Assembly: GCA_903927605.1 (NCBI GenBank)
Contig: CAIYNT010000214.1
Location: 1 to 18,763 of the forward strand
Source: an uncultured Holophagaceae bacterium
GTDB taxonomy: Bacteria > Acidobacteriota > Holophagae > Holophagales > Holophagaceae
DNA length: 18,763 nucleotides
Direction: 5' to 3'
The notes beneath the pieces are model-generated. The model saw nothing but the letters and a program-made list of their open reading frames with translations, ran no database searches and was not told the DNA's origin. The translations under genes and the position numbers were made by a program. The number at the start of each line of letters is the position of its first letter. Position 1 is the stretch's first letter. Shown here piece by piece: positions 6,359 to 14,506 of this stretch.

Positions 6359-9319
6359 ATGAGCTACGACCCCTTCGATGGTGTGCTGTTGAATGATGCG
6401 CGGCCGCCGGTGTCGGGGGCGGTCGGAATGATGCTGCACCTTCGAGTGGCGCGCCGCCAGGCGAAGTCCCAAGGATGGTCAAAGCCAAGCCTGGACGGGC
6501 TCAAGGCCAGGGCCCAGGCCTGCAGGGAGTTGCTGGCTCAGGGCTTGCTCCCGTCCACGACCCGAAGACTGCAGAGCCATGGATTGGACCTGGGCAACCC
6601 GAAATCTCCCCATAGCCTGGTGAGCGTTCTGGCCCACCTGGAGGCCTACCTCAAGGAAGTTGATCAGGCTGGTTACCTCGAGCCGGATGAAGCCCTCTGG
6701 CGGGCCGTAGACCTCGAACTGAAGGGAGAGCGGGGGCTCTGGATTGAACGCACAGAGGAGGATGGTCCCATTGCTGCTGGGTTGCGCGATCTGGTGCCCT
6801 CGCGGCTGCGGGCTCTCGCCTGTGTGCCGGGGCTGAATGGTGCCATCTTCGGTCTGGCCATCCGCAAAGGCGGCTCCAGCTCGGGGCTCTTCGGAAGCTC
6901 GCAGCCTTTGGTGGAATGGTTCCTGGATGGGCTCGAACAGCACGGTCAAAGCCTCCCCAATGAAATGGACCTGGTGGAGCCGGCGGGCTGGGGCTCTGCT
7001 CCCTGGATCGACTGCCTGGAGGACCTCTTTGAAGGTCCCCTCGACCTTGAACCCCATATGGACTCCTTCCAGCGGGGTTTGGTGGAAGGTCCCATCGATT
7101 TGCTCCGCCACGCCACGGAGCAGATCTGCGCCTGGCTGGATGGAGGCATTTCGCCGAAGGACATCACCCTCATCCACCCGGAGCCCCAGAAGGTGGCTGC
7201 CTTCCTCGCCCCGATCCTGGCTACGGAAGGCGTGACCCTGAATGTCCGGGGAGGTCTGCTGCCCCTGATCGCAAGCGAGGCCTGGAGCCCACTTTGGACT
7301 CTCCTGACGGGCGTCCTGCGGTTGGATCCCTGTGCCGTGTCGGCGGGGCTCCGGGCCTCACGGCGGGATGACCTCCGGCGCTGGGCTGACCTGCTGGCAC
7401 AGGCCGACCAGGACGGCCCGCTGGCCTTCAACGGCAGCTTCATGCACCTGAACGACCATGCCAAGGCCTACGTCAATGGCATCTGGCAGGAACTCGGTGC
7501 GCTGCGGGACACCACGCTGCCCGCGCACGAATGGGCCGAGCGTCTGGAGTTCCTGGCCAGCACCTTGCGATTGCCACTGGATCCGGATGATTTCTACTCG
7601 CCCCTGGGCCTGATCAAGGAGGCCTGGGGCCGCGAGCGATGGACCTTCCAGGAGATGCTCACCGCATTGGAGACATTTCTCGAATCCGCACGCAGCAGTG
7701 AGATCCCCCGGTCGTCGGAGGGGCTCCGCCTGGTGACGCCAGACACGCTGCTCGACGACTGGTCCGGCTCCCGAGCCACCCTGATCCTCGACCTCTCGGA
7801 AGGGGCCTGGCCGGGTCGCCCCGCGGAAAACCCCGACCTCGACTGGAATCGAAAGGCCGCCATCAACCGTGCCCTCCTGGGAAAGACCTTGGCCGAGGAG
7901 AAGTCCCTGTTCCCGCCTGCACTCCAGCGCTTCTGGCTGCCCCGGAGTGAGCACGGCGACCAGATCCCACGCACCTTCCAGCGGGAGGCCTACGCCTTCA
8001 ACAAGGTCCTGGCCATGACGGCGGAACGACTCGTCGCACTTAGTCCTGCCCAGGACAAGGAGGGTCGGATGAAGGCCCAGGGCCCCTTCTGGAATGCCCT
8101 GGAAGGGGCAGGAGACTGGCGGCCCCATCCTTCCAAGATCCACAGCCGTCTCCGCTGGCTCTGGGAAGGGCACGAAGGTAACTCCGTGGCCGAGGCACGC
8201 GCCACGGCGGCCATGGCGCGACCGGAGGAGGCCTCGTCGACATCCGCCTCCCCCGATTACGACCGCATCGCCAAAGTGCGCCTCGCCTGGCTAAAAGGGC
8301 GACCCTGCGCCAGCCCCACCGCATTGGAGGGCCTGGCGAGCTGTCCATTCCGTTCCCTGGCCGAGCGAGTCTGGGGGCTGAGGAGCGTCGATGCCGCCAG
8401 CCGGCTCTCCATGGTCGTGGGAACCCTGGCGCACCGTGTCATGGAGGAGGTCCTCACCTCCTTCATTGGCCTCAATGACTGGCCCTCGGCCTTCCTGAAG
8501 GCGATGGGCGTGAGGCCTGAGGCTGGCGCTGAGGCCGTCCTCCCTCACCTGCTGGCGCTGTGGGAGGCCAACCGAGAGGCCTGGCTTACCGCCTTGGGGG
8601 ACGACATTCCCCGGGAGCAATGGCCGCAGGCCACTCTGGACCTGGAGGCCCTGCTGCCCAATCTCGCCGCCGCCCTGCTAATCGACGCCCGGGCCGAGGG
8701 GCCAACCCGCCACGAGATCGCCTTCCTCTACCCAGATCGAATGGCGGAATCAGAGAAAGGCAAAGGCGCCAAAGTGGTCCCTCTGCAGGATGGCTGGATG
8801 AGGACACTGCTGGCCCTGGAGGGTGAGTTGGGGCCGGTGGACTTGGCTCTTGGGAATGGACGAACCCTGGCTGTGGCCGGCAAGGTCGATCGCATGGAGC
8901 GTTGGGACCACGTGGAGGGCTTGTCGTTCTTGCGCGTCACGGACTATAAGACCTCCAGGAAGATGACCCTGGACTACTACGCTGAAGAGGGTGCTCCCTT
9001 CGGGTCGCACCTTCAGACCCCGCTGTACATGTTGATGGCTGAAGCTGCGCTTCCCGGCAGCGTCGCGACAGCTGCTCTGGTCCCCTTGCGGGAAGAAGAA
9101 CCTGAGCCCTTCACGAATCACCTGAAGACGCTTGCTGGGGTTGGCGAGAAGGGTGCCTGGCGCGCCCATCTGCTCCAGAACCTCAAGCGATTCGATGAGC
9201 GGTTGGAAGCGGGGGACTTTCCTCCGACACCGGGGGTGATCTGCGACCGCTGCGCCTTGAGCGCCCTTTGTGGTCGCCCGGTTGACGTGACGGTGGAAGG
9301 GGAAGGGGAGGGGGACTGA
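6359..9319 (+). CDS. addB: AddB-like PD-(D/E)XK nuclease subunit of an AddAB-type complex
   Basis: This 986-aa protein is the partner of the AddA-like helicase encoded one base downstream. AddAB complexes process double-strand DNA ends for RecA-mediated repair. The C-terminal RecB-type nuclease domain has D844 (GKVDRME), D862-x-K864 (DYKTS) and Q886-x3-Y890 (QTPLY). Four cysteines, C662 (LASCPF) and C962-x2-C965-x5-C971 (CDRCALSALC), flank this domain exactly as the 4Fe-4S ligands do in AddB. The N-terminal region is helicase-like in length, but I see no GxGK(S/T) Walker A motif. It is shorter than Bacillus AddB (about 1,170 aa). The ribosome site AAGAGG (6345-6350) lies 8 nt before the ATG. 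No SOS box was seen upstream. The annotation could also read 'PD-(D/E)XK nuclease family protein'. Confidence 0.88.
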   Translation: MSYDPFDGVLLNDARPPVSGAVGMMLHLRVARRQAKSQGWSKPSLDGLKARAQACRELLAQGLLPSTTRRLQSHGLDLGNPKSPHSLVSVLAHLEAYLKEVDQAGYLEPDEALWRAVDLELKGERGLWIERTEEDGPIAAGLRDLVPSRLRALACVPGLNGAIFGLAIRKGGSSSGLFGSSQPLVEWFLDGLEQHGQSLPNEMDLVEPAGWGSAPWIDCLEDLFEGPLDLEPHMDSFQRGLVEGPIDLLRHATEQICAWLDGGISPKDITLIHPEPQKVAAFLAPILATEGVTLNVRGGLLPLIASEAWSPLWTLLTGVLRLDPCAVSAGLRASRRDDLRRWADLLAQADQDGPLAFNGSFMHLNDHAKAYVNGIWQELGALRDTTLPAHEWAERLEFLASTLRLPLDPDDFYSPLGLIKEAWGRERWTFQEMLTALETFLESARSSEIPRSSEGLRLVTPDTLLDDWSGSRATLILDLSEGAWPGRPAENPDLDWNRKAAINRALLGKTLAEEKSLFPPALQRFWLPRSEHGDQIPRTFQREAYAFNKVLAMTAERLVALSPAQDKEGRMKAQGPFWNALEGAGDWRPHPSKIHSRLRWLWEGHEGNSVAEARATAAMARPEEASSTSASPDYDRIAKVRLAWLKGRPCASPTALEGLASCPFRSLAERVWGLRSVDAASRLSMVVGTLAHRVMEEVLTSFIGLNDWPSAFLKAMGVRPEAGAEAVLPHLLALWEANREAWLTALGDDIPREQWPQATLDLEALLPNLAAALLIDARAEGPTRHEIAFLYPDRMAESEKGKGAKVVPLQDGWMRTLLALEGELGPVDLALGNGRTLAVAGKVDRMERWDHVEGLSFLRVTDYKTSRKMTLDYYAEEGAPFGSHLQTPLYMLMAEAALPGSVATAALVPLREEEPEPFTNHLKTLAGVGEKGAWRAHLLQNLKRFDERLEAGDFPPTPGVICDRCALSALCGRPVDVTVEGEGEGD

Positions 9320-9320
9320 G

Positions 9321-12300
9321 ATGCGCAGCCTTGACCTGAGTGATCCCCATATCCTCGATCAGTCCCTGGTGGTCAGCGCCAGCGCGGGTTCGGGCAAGAC
9401 CCATACGCTTACGGTGCTGGTCACGGCCAACCTCGGACGCGAGGACCTCCGGCCCTTTGAGATCCTGGCTACCACCTTCAGTGAAGCCGCAGCAGCGGAC
9501 CTCCGTGAGCGCCTGCTCCGTCCTCTGGACCTGCTGGCTTCCCTGAACGATCAGTCCTGGAGGGATCTGCTCGCCCTCTTGGCACAGTGGAACGCCAAGG
9601 AGATCGAAGCCTTCTTGAAGGGCTTGCCCCTCGCGCAAAGGCTGGAGAAATCTGCAGGAGAGGTGGCTCAGGCGGCAGCGCACTGGCCGGGGGTTTCCTG
9701 GATCGAATCGCCGGCCAAGGCGCGAGCCTTCTGGCGCCGCGTCCGTCGGGAGGCGGAGCTGCTGCAGGTCTCCACCATCCACAGCCTGGCCATGCGCGTG
9801 TTGGGCCGCGGGGATGGCGCTGCAGGCACCGTCCTCGATGTGGTGCATCCGGCCTTGCTCAGGTTGCTTCGTCAAACGGTGCGAGAGGCTCTGACCCTGC
9901 CCGAGGTACATCCCGATCAGGTGGTGGCGAGGCTCCTGCTGTCCTGGGCTGAGAAGAACTGGGAAGCCTTGTCCCGGGGGAATGACAACCACCGGGACGC
10001 CATGGGCCACCTCGACTCAGCGGATCCCGCCCCCCATCGCATCAGCCTGATGGCGGCCCTGGACCACGCTGAACAGGCGTTGGCGCCGTACTCGGCAAAC
10101 CCGAGTCTGGCCCAGGATCAGGCCAGCGCCCAGAGACGGCATTTCAAACTTGCCTCCGTGCTCCAACTCCCGGCGTCTGGTTCGGATCTGGCCACTCGAC
10201 TGCGTTGGGCCGAAGGGCAGAGTCGCCGGGCTGATGCCACCAAGTCCTACTTCACCGTCGGGTTCCGGGAGGCGCTTGTCACCCTCCAACCCGTGGCCGA
10301 TGCTCTGGAAGCCTGGATGCGGCGCCTACTGGTGGATGCTCTGCGCCGGTTCGAGATCCGAAAGACGGAGCAGGCCCTGGCGACCTTTGGTGATCTGGTC
10401 AGAACGGCGCTCGCCAGCCTCCAGAGAGGCGGGTCGGAAGGCCCAGTGCCCAAGCTGCTCCTGGTGGATGAGTACCAGGACACCTCCCGGTCGCAGGATG
10501 CCTTCCTGGCGGCACTGGGGGCCGAGCGCATTGTCCGGGTCGGTGACGTCAAGCAGGCCATCTATGGCTTCCGCGGGGGGGATCCGGACCTGCTGCGCCA
10601 GCACTTGGTGGCGGCCGGGGATCAGGCTTTCCGACTCCCCATTAATTTCCGCTCCACGCCTCAGGTGGTGGCCCTAGCCAACCGCTATGTCGATGAGGTA
10701 TGGCCGCAGCTCGCCCCGGACACGGGGAACCTGGACGGCTCTCAGGAGGCCATTGGTTCCGAAGCACTGCCGGTTGGGCTCGTCCGAACGGTGACTCCTG
10801 CCTCCCGAGCGGACCTCTCCGCCTTAACGGATTGGATCTCCGGGCTCTCCAGGGAAGCGGGTTGGAGGCAGAGTCTCGGGGAGCCCTCGCAGCCTGGCCC
10901 CCGGCGCCGTGCCCTGCTATTGAAGCAGCGGACCAAGCTGCCCGCACTGCTGCAGCGCTTGAAGGCCAGAGGCATCCAACCCTACGTGGTGGCCAAGTCG
11001 GGGTTCTGGGACAGTCCTGGCGTACGGCTGGTCATGGCGGCGCTGGAGGCCGTGGCGCATCCTGAGCGCCCACTTCCCTGTACCACCTTGCTGCGTCTGG
11101 TGATCGGGCTGAGCGATGGGGAGATCACCCGGCTTGCATTGTCCAGGGAAGGGCGGCCTGGTATTCCCGGACTGGGCCAGGTGGATCCCGAAGCCCTGCC
11201 CCCGGGGCATCGGGAGGCGGCTCGGTGGCTCCTGGACCTGCGACGTGCATCGACGCAAGAAGTAGCGGGACGGCTGCTGAGGCAGGGAGCCGTGCTGAGT
11301 TCCATCAGTGCCTTGCGCGTTCACGGGACCATGGAACCGCTCCGGGCACGGCGCAACCTCGCCGCCCTTCTGGCCATGCTGATGGACCTTCCGGCCAGTC
11401 CCTCGGTGGCCTATGCCCTGCTGGAGGACGAGCGGGCTGGCATGGAGCGGGGCGACCTGCCGGCCTCCGCGGAGGCAGCGGATCTCCTCATCCAGACCGT
11501 GCATGGGAGCAAGGGGCTTGAATACGACGATGTCATCCTGCCCCTTCTGCATTCCCACCCCAGGGCGTTCAGGAAAGGCGAGGTTCGGACGAGCCCAGTA
11601 ACCGGCGAAATCCTGCTCGCCTGGAAACTGGGGAACCACCCTGGCCGCGCCTACCGGGACCTCAAGCCGATCACGGAAGCCCGCCAGCGACGCGATGAGA
11701 TGAACCTGCTCTATGTGGCGTTGACCCGGGCCCGGGAGCGCCTGTGCCTGCTCCTCCAGGAGCCCAAGGACAAGAAGGAGCCCGCGGAGTCCAAGACCTG
11801 GGCCCAATGGGGACAGCACCTCGTCGATGCCCACCCTGAGCTTGAGCTGCTCCAGGAACCTCCTCTGCTTGCGTCGACCCAGGAGGCAGTCGTCATCGAT
11901 TTGGAGGCCCCCACAGCCAGGGCAGCTTTACCGGAGTGCGCGGAATCGGTTGATATCCACCAGGGCCTGCCAGGTGACATGCGCACCAGGGCACGCCAGG
12001 AAGGCGAGGCTGTCCACGCCTTCCTTCGGGACCTCCTGGTTCGCTGGGAGGATTCGAAGGCCTTCGCGGCTTGCCTGGATGCAGCACCCGGCGTGGCGCA
12101 TGTGCGAGAGAACGCGCTTCGGTTCCTTGAACAGTTCGAGGCCAGGGGCTGGCGTCATTTGCGGCGGAGGACCGAACTGCCTCTGGTGGGAACCGCAGCT
12201 AGCGGCGCCCTTGGCCGCGCTGACCTGGTGGTTTGGGACGAGGATCGAATCCACCTCCTGGACTTCAAGCACTCCAAGGCCTTTGAGCCCGAGGAACTCG

Positions 12301-12434
12301 CGGGCTACCGACAACAGCTCACCCGCTACGCAGATGCGCTGAAGGCGAGGGAACCGAAGCCCATCGAGGCCTGGCTCGTGGCCCTGCGGAGTGGAAAGTG
12401 GAGCAAGGTAACCACGACCTCCGGGGCGGAGTGA
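9321..12434 (+). CDS. addA: AddA-like UvrD-family helicase-nuclease
   Basis: This 1037-aa protein is a superfamily 1A 3'-5' DNA helicase with a C-terminal nuclease domain, the motor subunit for end resection. All helicase motifs are visible: Walker A ASAGSGKTHT (K26), Ia ATTFSEAAAADLRERL, II DEYQDTS (383-389), III VGDVKQAIYGFRGG, IV LPINFRST, V TVHGSKGLEYDDV (from about 726) and VI LLYVALTRARERL (from about 796). The RecB-like nuclease has D968 (GRADLVV), D981-x-K983 (LLDFKHSK) and YRQQLTRYADAL (996-1007). It starts one base after the addB stop, with a GGAGG-rich ribosome site inside the last addB codons, so the two are translationally coupled and likely stoichiometric. RecB is the main alternative name, but the AddB-like neighbour with Fe-S cysteines favours AddA. 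Confidence 0.9.
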   Translation: MRSLDLSDPHILDQSLVVSASAGSGKTHTLTVLVTANLGREDLRPFEILATTFSEAAAADLRERLLRPLDLLASLNDQSWRDLLALLAQWNAKEIEAFLKGLPLAQRLEKSAGEVAQAAAHWPGVSWIESPAKARAFWRRVRREAELLQVSTIHSLAMRVLGRGDGAAGTVLDVVHPALLRLLRQTVREALTLPEVHPDQVVARLLLSWAEKNWEALSRGNDNHRDAMGHLDSADPAPHRISLMAALDHAEQALAPYSANPSLAQDQASAQRRHFKLASVLQLPASGSDLATRLRWAEGQSRRADATKSYFTVGFREALVTLQPVADALEAWMRRLLVDALRRFEIRKTEQALATFGDLVRTALASLQRGGSEGPVPKLLLVDEYQDTSRSQDAFLAALGAERIVRVGDVKQAIYGFRGGDPDLLRQHLVAAGDQAFRLPINFRSTPQVVALANRYVDEVWPQLAPDTGNLDGSQEAIGSEALPVGLVRTVTPASRADLSALTDWISGLSREAGWRQSLGEPSQPGPRRRALLLKQRTKLPALLQRLKARGIQPYVVAKSGFWDSPGVRLVMAALEAVAHPERPLPCTTLLRLVIGLSDGEITRLALSREGRPGIPGLGQVDPEALPPGHREAARWLLDLRRASTQEVAGRLLRQGAVLSSISALRVHGTMEPLRARRNLAALLAMLMDLPASPSVAYALLEDERAGMERGDLPASAEAADLLIQTVHGSKGLEYDDVILPLLHSHPRAFRKGEVRTSPVTGEILLAWKLGNHPGRAYRDLKPITEARQRRDEMNLLYVALTRARERLCLLLQEPKDKKEPAESKTWAQWGQHLVDAHPELELLQEPPLLASTQEAVVIDLEAPTARAALPECAESVDIHQGLPGDMRTRARQEGEAVHAFLRDLLVRWEDSKAFAACLDAAPGVAHVRENALRFLEQFEARGWRHLRRRTELPLVGTAASGALGRADLVVWDEDRIHLLDFKHSKAFEPEELAGYRQQLTRYADALKAREPKPIEAWLVALRSGKWSKVTTTSGAE

Positions 12435-12495
12435 AAATGGAGCAGCCCTGGGCTGAGCCGACCCACCTGCGCAACATCCGATAACCAAACTGGGC

Positions 12496-12511
12496 GATGA
12501 TTCTAATCATC
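12496..12511. promoter_or_regulatory. Palindrome over a possible pyk -10 region
   Basis: GATGATT-CT-AATCATC is a perfect 7-bp-arm palindrome lying 22 nt before the GTG start of pyruvate kinase. The internal TCTAAT (12502-12507) matches a sigma70 -10 hexamer at five of six positions, though no good -35 is seen 16-18 bp upstream. A palindrome over a -10 fits a repressor operator. It could also be a short hairpin between addA and pyk. Confidence 0.35.
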
Positions 12512-12533
12512 TGGGCAAGCGATGGGAGATAAA

Positions 12534-13955
12534 GTGCGGAAGACAAAAATCGTGATCACCTTGGGACCTGCCCTCCTGCAGGGTGACCGGTTGCGGGAAG
12601 CCTTGAAGGAAGCCGATGCTGTTCGCTTGAACGCCAGTCATGGGGATCCGGAATCCCGCGCCGCAGCCTTGGAGAAGGTGCGTAGCTTGGCCCTGGAGCT
12701 GGGCCGCTACATTCCAGTCTTCCTCGACCTGCAGGGACCGAAGTGGCGCATCGGCATGCTTGACACACCGCTGGACCTGGTGGATGGGAGCGAGGGTGTC
12801 TTCTACACAACGGGCACGCCGGTTCCTCAAGGTTTCGCCTGGGCCGCACCGCTCCCCCACCCGGAACTGTTTGAAGGTGCTAAGCCCGGCCAGCAGTGGC
12901 TTCTGGATGACGGCGCCATCACCGTGAGGATCCTCTCCAAGAGCTTGGATCTGCTGAGGGCCGTCGTGATCATCGGAGGTCCCTTGAAGGCCAGGAAGGG
13001 CATCCGTCCCATCGGCATGGACATCGCCATGGATCCGCTCACCGAGAAGGATCACGTCGACATCCGCTGGGGTGTGGATCACCACGTCGACCTCTTCGCC
13101 CAAAGCTTCGTCCGCCGGGCCTCCGATGTCCAGCAGCTCAAGGCCATCATCCGCCATCTTGGAGGCACCCAACCCATCATTGCCAAAATCGAGCACCCGA
13201 CGGCGCTGGCCAATCTTGAAGAGATCTTCGAAGTGTCCTGGGCGGTGATGGTGGCCCGGGGCGACCTGGGCGTGGAACTTGGCGTGGAGCGCGTCCCCGG
13301 TCTCCAGAAGCAGATCATCATGGCCGCAAGGAAGGCCCTGAAGCCCGTGATCACCGCTACCCAGATGCTGGAGAGCATGATCGAACACACCCAGCCCACA
13401 CGGGCCGAGGCCAGTGACGTGGCAAACGCCATTTGGGACGGCACCGATGCCGTCATGCTCAGCGCTGAGAGCGCGTCCGGTGCCCACCCTTTGGAAGCCA
13501 TCCAGTGGCTGGCCCGCATCGCCAGAGAGGCTGATGCGAATGGGAAGCAGCATACGACCCCCTTGCCGGAAGTCTTGGATAAGAAGGTGCTCTCACACAC
13601 GGACATCTCCGTGGCCTTTGCCGCCTGCCGCACGGCTGAAGAAATCAATGCCCGCTGGATCCTCGCGTTCACCGAGGGTGGCGGCACGGCGCGCATGGTG
13701 AGCCGCCTTGCGGGGCAGACTCCCGTCCTGGGCGCCACCGTGGACGAGCTGATCGCCAGGCGCCTCGGCCTCATGCGCGGTGTCACCGCGCTGATCATCC
13801 CCCGGGTCGCCAGCACCGACGAAATGGTGGAAGAGGTTCGTGCCCTTCTTATTGCCAAGCATGGCGCCAAAAGCCAAGACCGCATCGTGATGACCATGGG
13901 TCTCCCCCTATGGAAGTCCGGCACGACCAACACCATGAAGGTGATGACTTTCTAG
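12534..13955 (+). CDS. pyk: Pyruvate kinase
   Basis: It catalyses phosphoenolpyruvate + ADP to pyruvate + ATP, the last step of glycolysis. Signatures include the N-terminal RKTKIVITLGPA, RLNASHG (PEP/ADP site), DLQGPKWR, the active-site IIAKIEHPTAL with the catalytic Lys at about residue 218 and a Mg-binding Glu two residues later, VARGDLGVEL, and ATQMLESMIEHTQPTRAEASD followed by GTDAVMLSAES. The C-terminal allosteric domain (AFTEGGGTARMVSRL) is present. The GTG at 12534 is chosen because GGGAG (12524-12528) precedes it by 5 nt and it yields the usual MRKTKIV start. ATG 12522 would add four residues without a clear ribosome site. The length of 473 aa is normal. The substrate motif reads LQGP where LKGP is usual, suggesting a divergent subgroup. 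It is separated from addA by about 100 bp and probably has its own promoter. Confidence 0.95.
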   Translation: MRKTKIVITLGPALLQGDRLREALKEADAVRLNASHGDPESRAAALEKVRSLALELGRYIPVFLDLQGPKWRIGMLDTPLDLVDGSEGVFYTTGTPVPQGFAWAAPLPHPELFEGAKPGQQWLLDDGAITVRILSKSLDLLRAVVIIGGPLKARKGIRPIGMDIAMDPLTEKDHVDIRWGVDHHVDLFAQSFVRRASDVQQLKAIIRHLGGTQPIIAKIEHPTALANLEEIFEVSWAVMVARGDLGVELGVERVPGLQKQIIMAARKALKPVITATQMLESMIEHTQPTRAEASDVANAIWDGTDAVMLSAESASGAHPLEAIQWLARIAREADANGKQHTTPLPEVLDKKVLSHTDISVAFAACRTAEEINARWILAFTEGGGTARMVSRLAGQTPVLGATVDELIARRLGLMRGVTALIIPRVASTDEMVEEVRALLIAKHGAKSQDRIVMTMGLPLWKSGTTNTMKVMTF

Positions 13956-14232
13956 CCGAACGAGGAGCGAGGAGTTCGACCCTGTAGATGCCTCGTACGA
14001 GGATGTGTGGACAGAGTCCATGGTTAAAGTGGCCACTCGCCATCGGCTGTAGTTCCAGGCACTGCTGAAGGTTACGCGGATGCCGCTTTGGCAGGACCAG
14101 CGGGGAGCCTGGGGCGAAATTATGGCTCAACGCCTCCCAAATACCGTGAACAATCCGGGCGGGAAAGCCGGTAGTGGTGCCCACGCGAAATACGCGGATC
14201 ATTCAGCACGCTAGCGGGCACCACGCGGCCAG

Positions 14233-14262
14233 GCTCATGGGGCACGGCAGTGCCCCATGAGC
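14233..14262. repeat. Perfect 13-bp hairpin
   Basis: GCTCATGGGGCAC (14233-14245) and GTGCCCCATGAGC (14250-14262) pair perfectly around a GGCA tetraloop. No T-run follows on either strand. It is one of two adjacent hairpins in non-coding DNA, so a REP/BIME-like element or a structured transcript end is possible. Confidence 0.65.
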
Positions 14263-14269
14263 GGTGGCA

Positions 14270-14296
14270 GCCCACACATGCACTGCATGTGCGGGC
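14270..14296. repeat. Second hairpin (7 + 4 bp stem)
   Basis: CACATGC (14275-14281) pairs with GCATGTG (14285-14291) around ACT. After one A-C mismatch, GCCC (14270-14273) pairs with GGGC (14293-14296). It begins only 7 nt after the previous hairpin. Confidence 0.55.
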
Positions 14297-14386
14297 GCCA
14301 GAGGGGCTTTGTCCCGATGGAAGTGGGCCTTGTCGGCGCTGTCCTTTAGTCCAGGTTTTTCAGGCGAGGCACCCCAGGGCCTGTTT

Positions 14387-14500
14387 TCAAAGTTGGAGCC
14401 AGGTGAGAACGCAGGCGATGGCGACCATGGGGTTGTAGTTGCGCATGGTTTTGTCGTATCTGAGTTCATTCATGTTCATCTGTGGCACATCCCTGTCTCT
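14387..14500 (-). pseudogene. C-terminal remnant of an IS5-like (IS427-type) transposase
   Basis: Between an in-frame stop (14503-14501) and TGA (14389-14387), the minus strand reads a tail containing LRYDKTMRNYNPMVAIACV and then LTWLQL. The RYDKT-x-RN pattern followed by a hydrophobic segment ending in W-L matches what I know of the last helix of IS5-family DDE transposases of the IS427 type (typically RYDKTARNF...LW). Everything upstream of about 37 codons is missing, with the BrkB gene taking over at 14507. GGGCCTGTTTTCAAAG (14377-14392) overlaps the stop codon and could be the surviving terminal inverted repeat; no partner copy is seen in the window. It is a dead insertion-sequence fragment. 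Confidence 0.55.
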
Positions 14501-14506
14501 TTAGCC

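Larger units (their letters stand above)
13956..14386. other. Gene-poor spacer with palindromes between pyk and the IS remnant
   Basis: No convincing gene is seen here. The minus frame at 13849-14202 is open, but it runs 107 bp into the end of pyk and resembles nothing I know. The spacer holds a perfect 12-bp palindrome CCTCGTACGAGG (13991-14002), two strong hairpins (14233-14262 and 14270-14296), and the likely outer end of the transposase remnant near 14377. No T-tailed intrinsic terminator was seen after pyk. Confidence 0.5.

Noticed and set aside
6120..6362. 80-codon plus frame ending ATGA over the addB start
   Set aside because: No ribosome site, mixed codon use and no recognisable product; it overlaps the promoter region of the divergent reductase operon.
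13849..14202. 117-codon minus frame after pyk (MIRVFRVGTTTG...)
   Set aside because: Partly coding-like, but it overlaps 107 bp of pyk in the convergent direction and matches no family I know; a gene remnant is possible but not supported.
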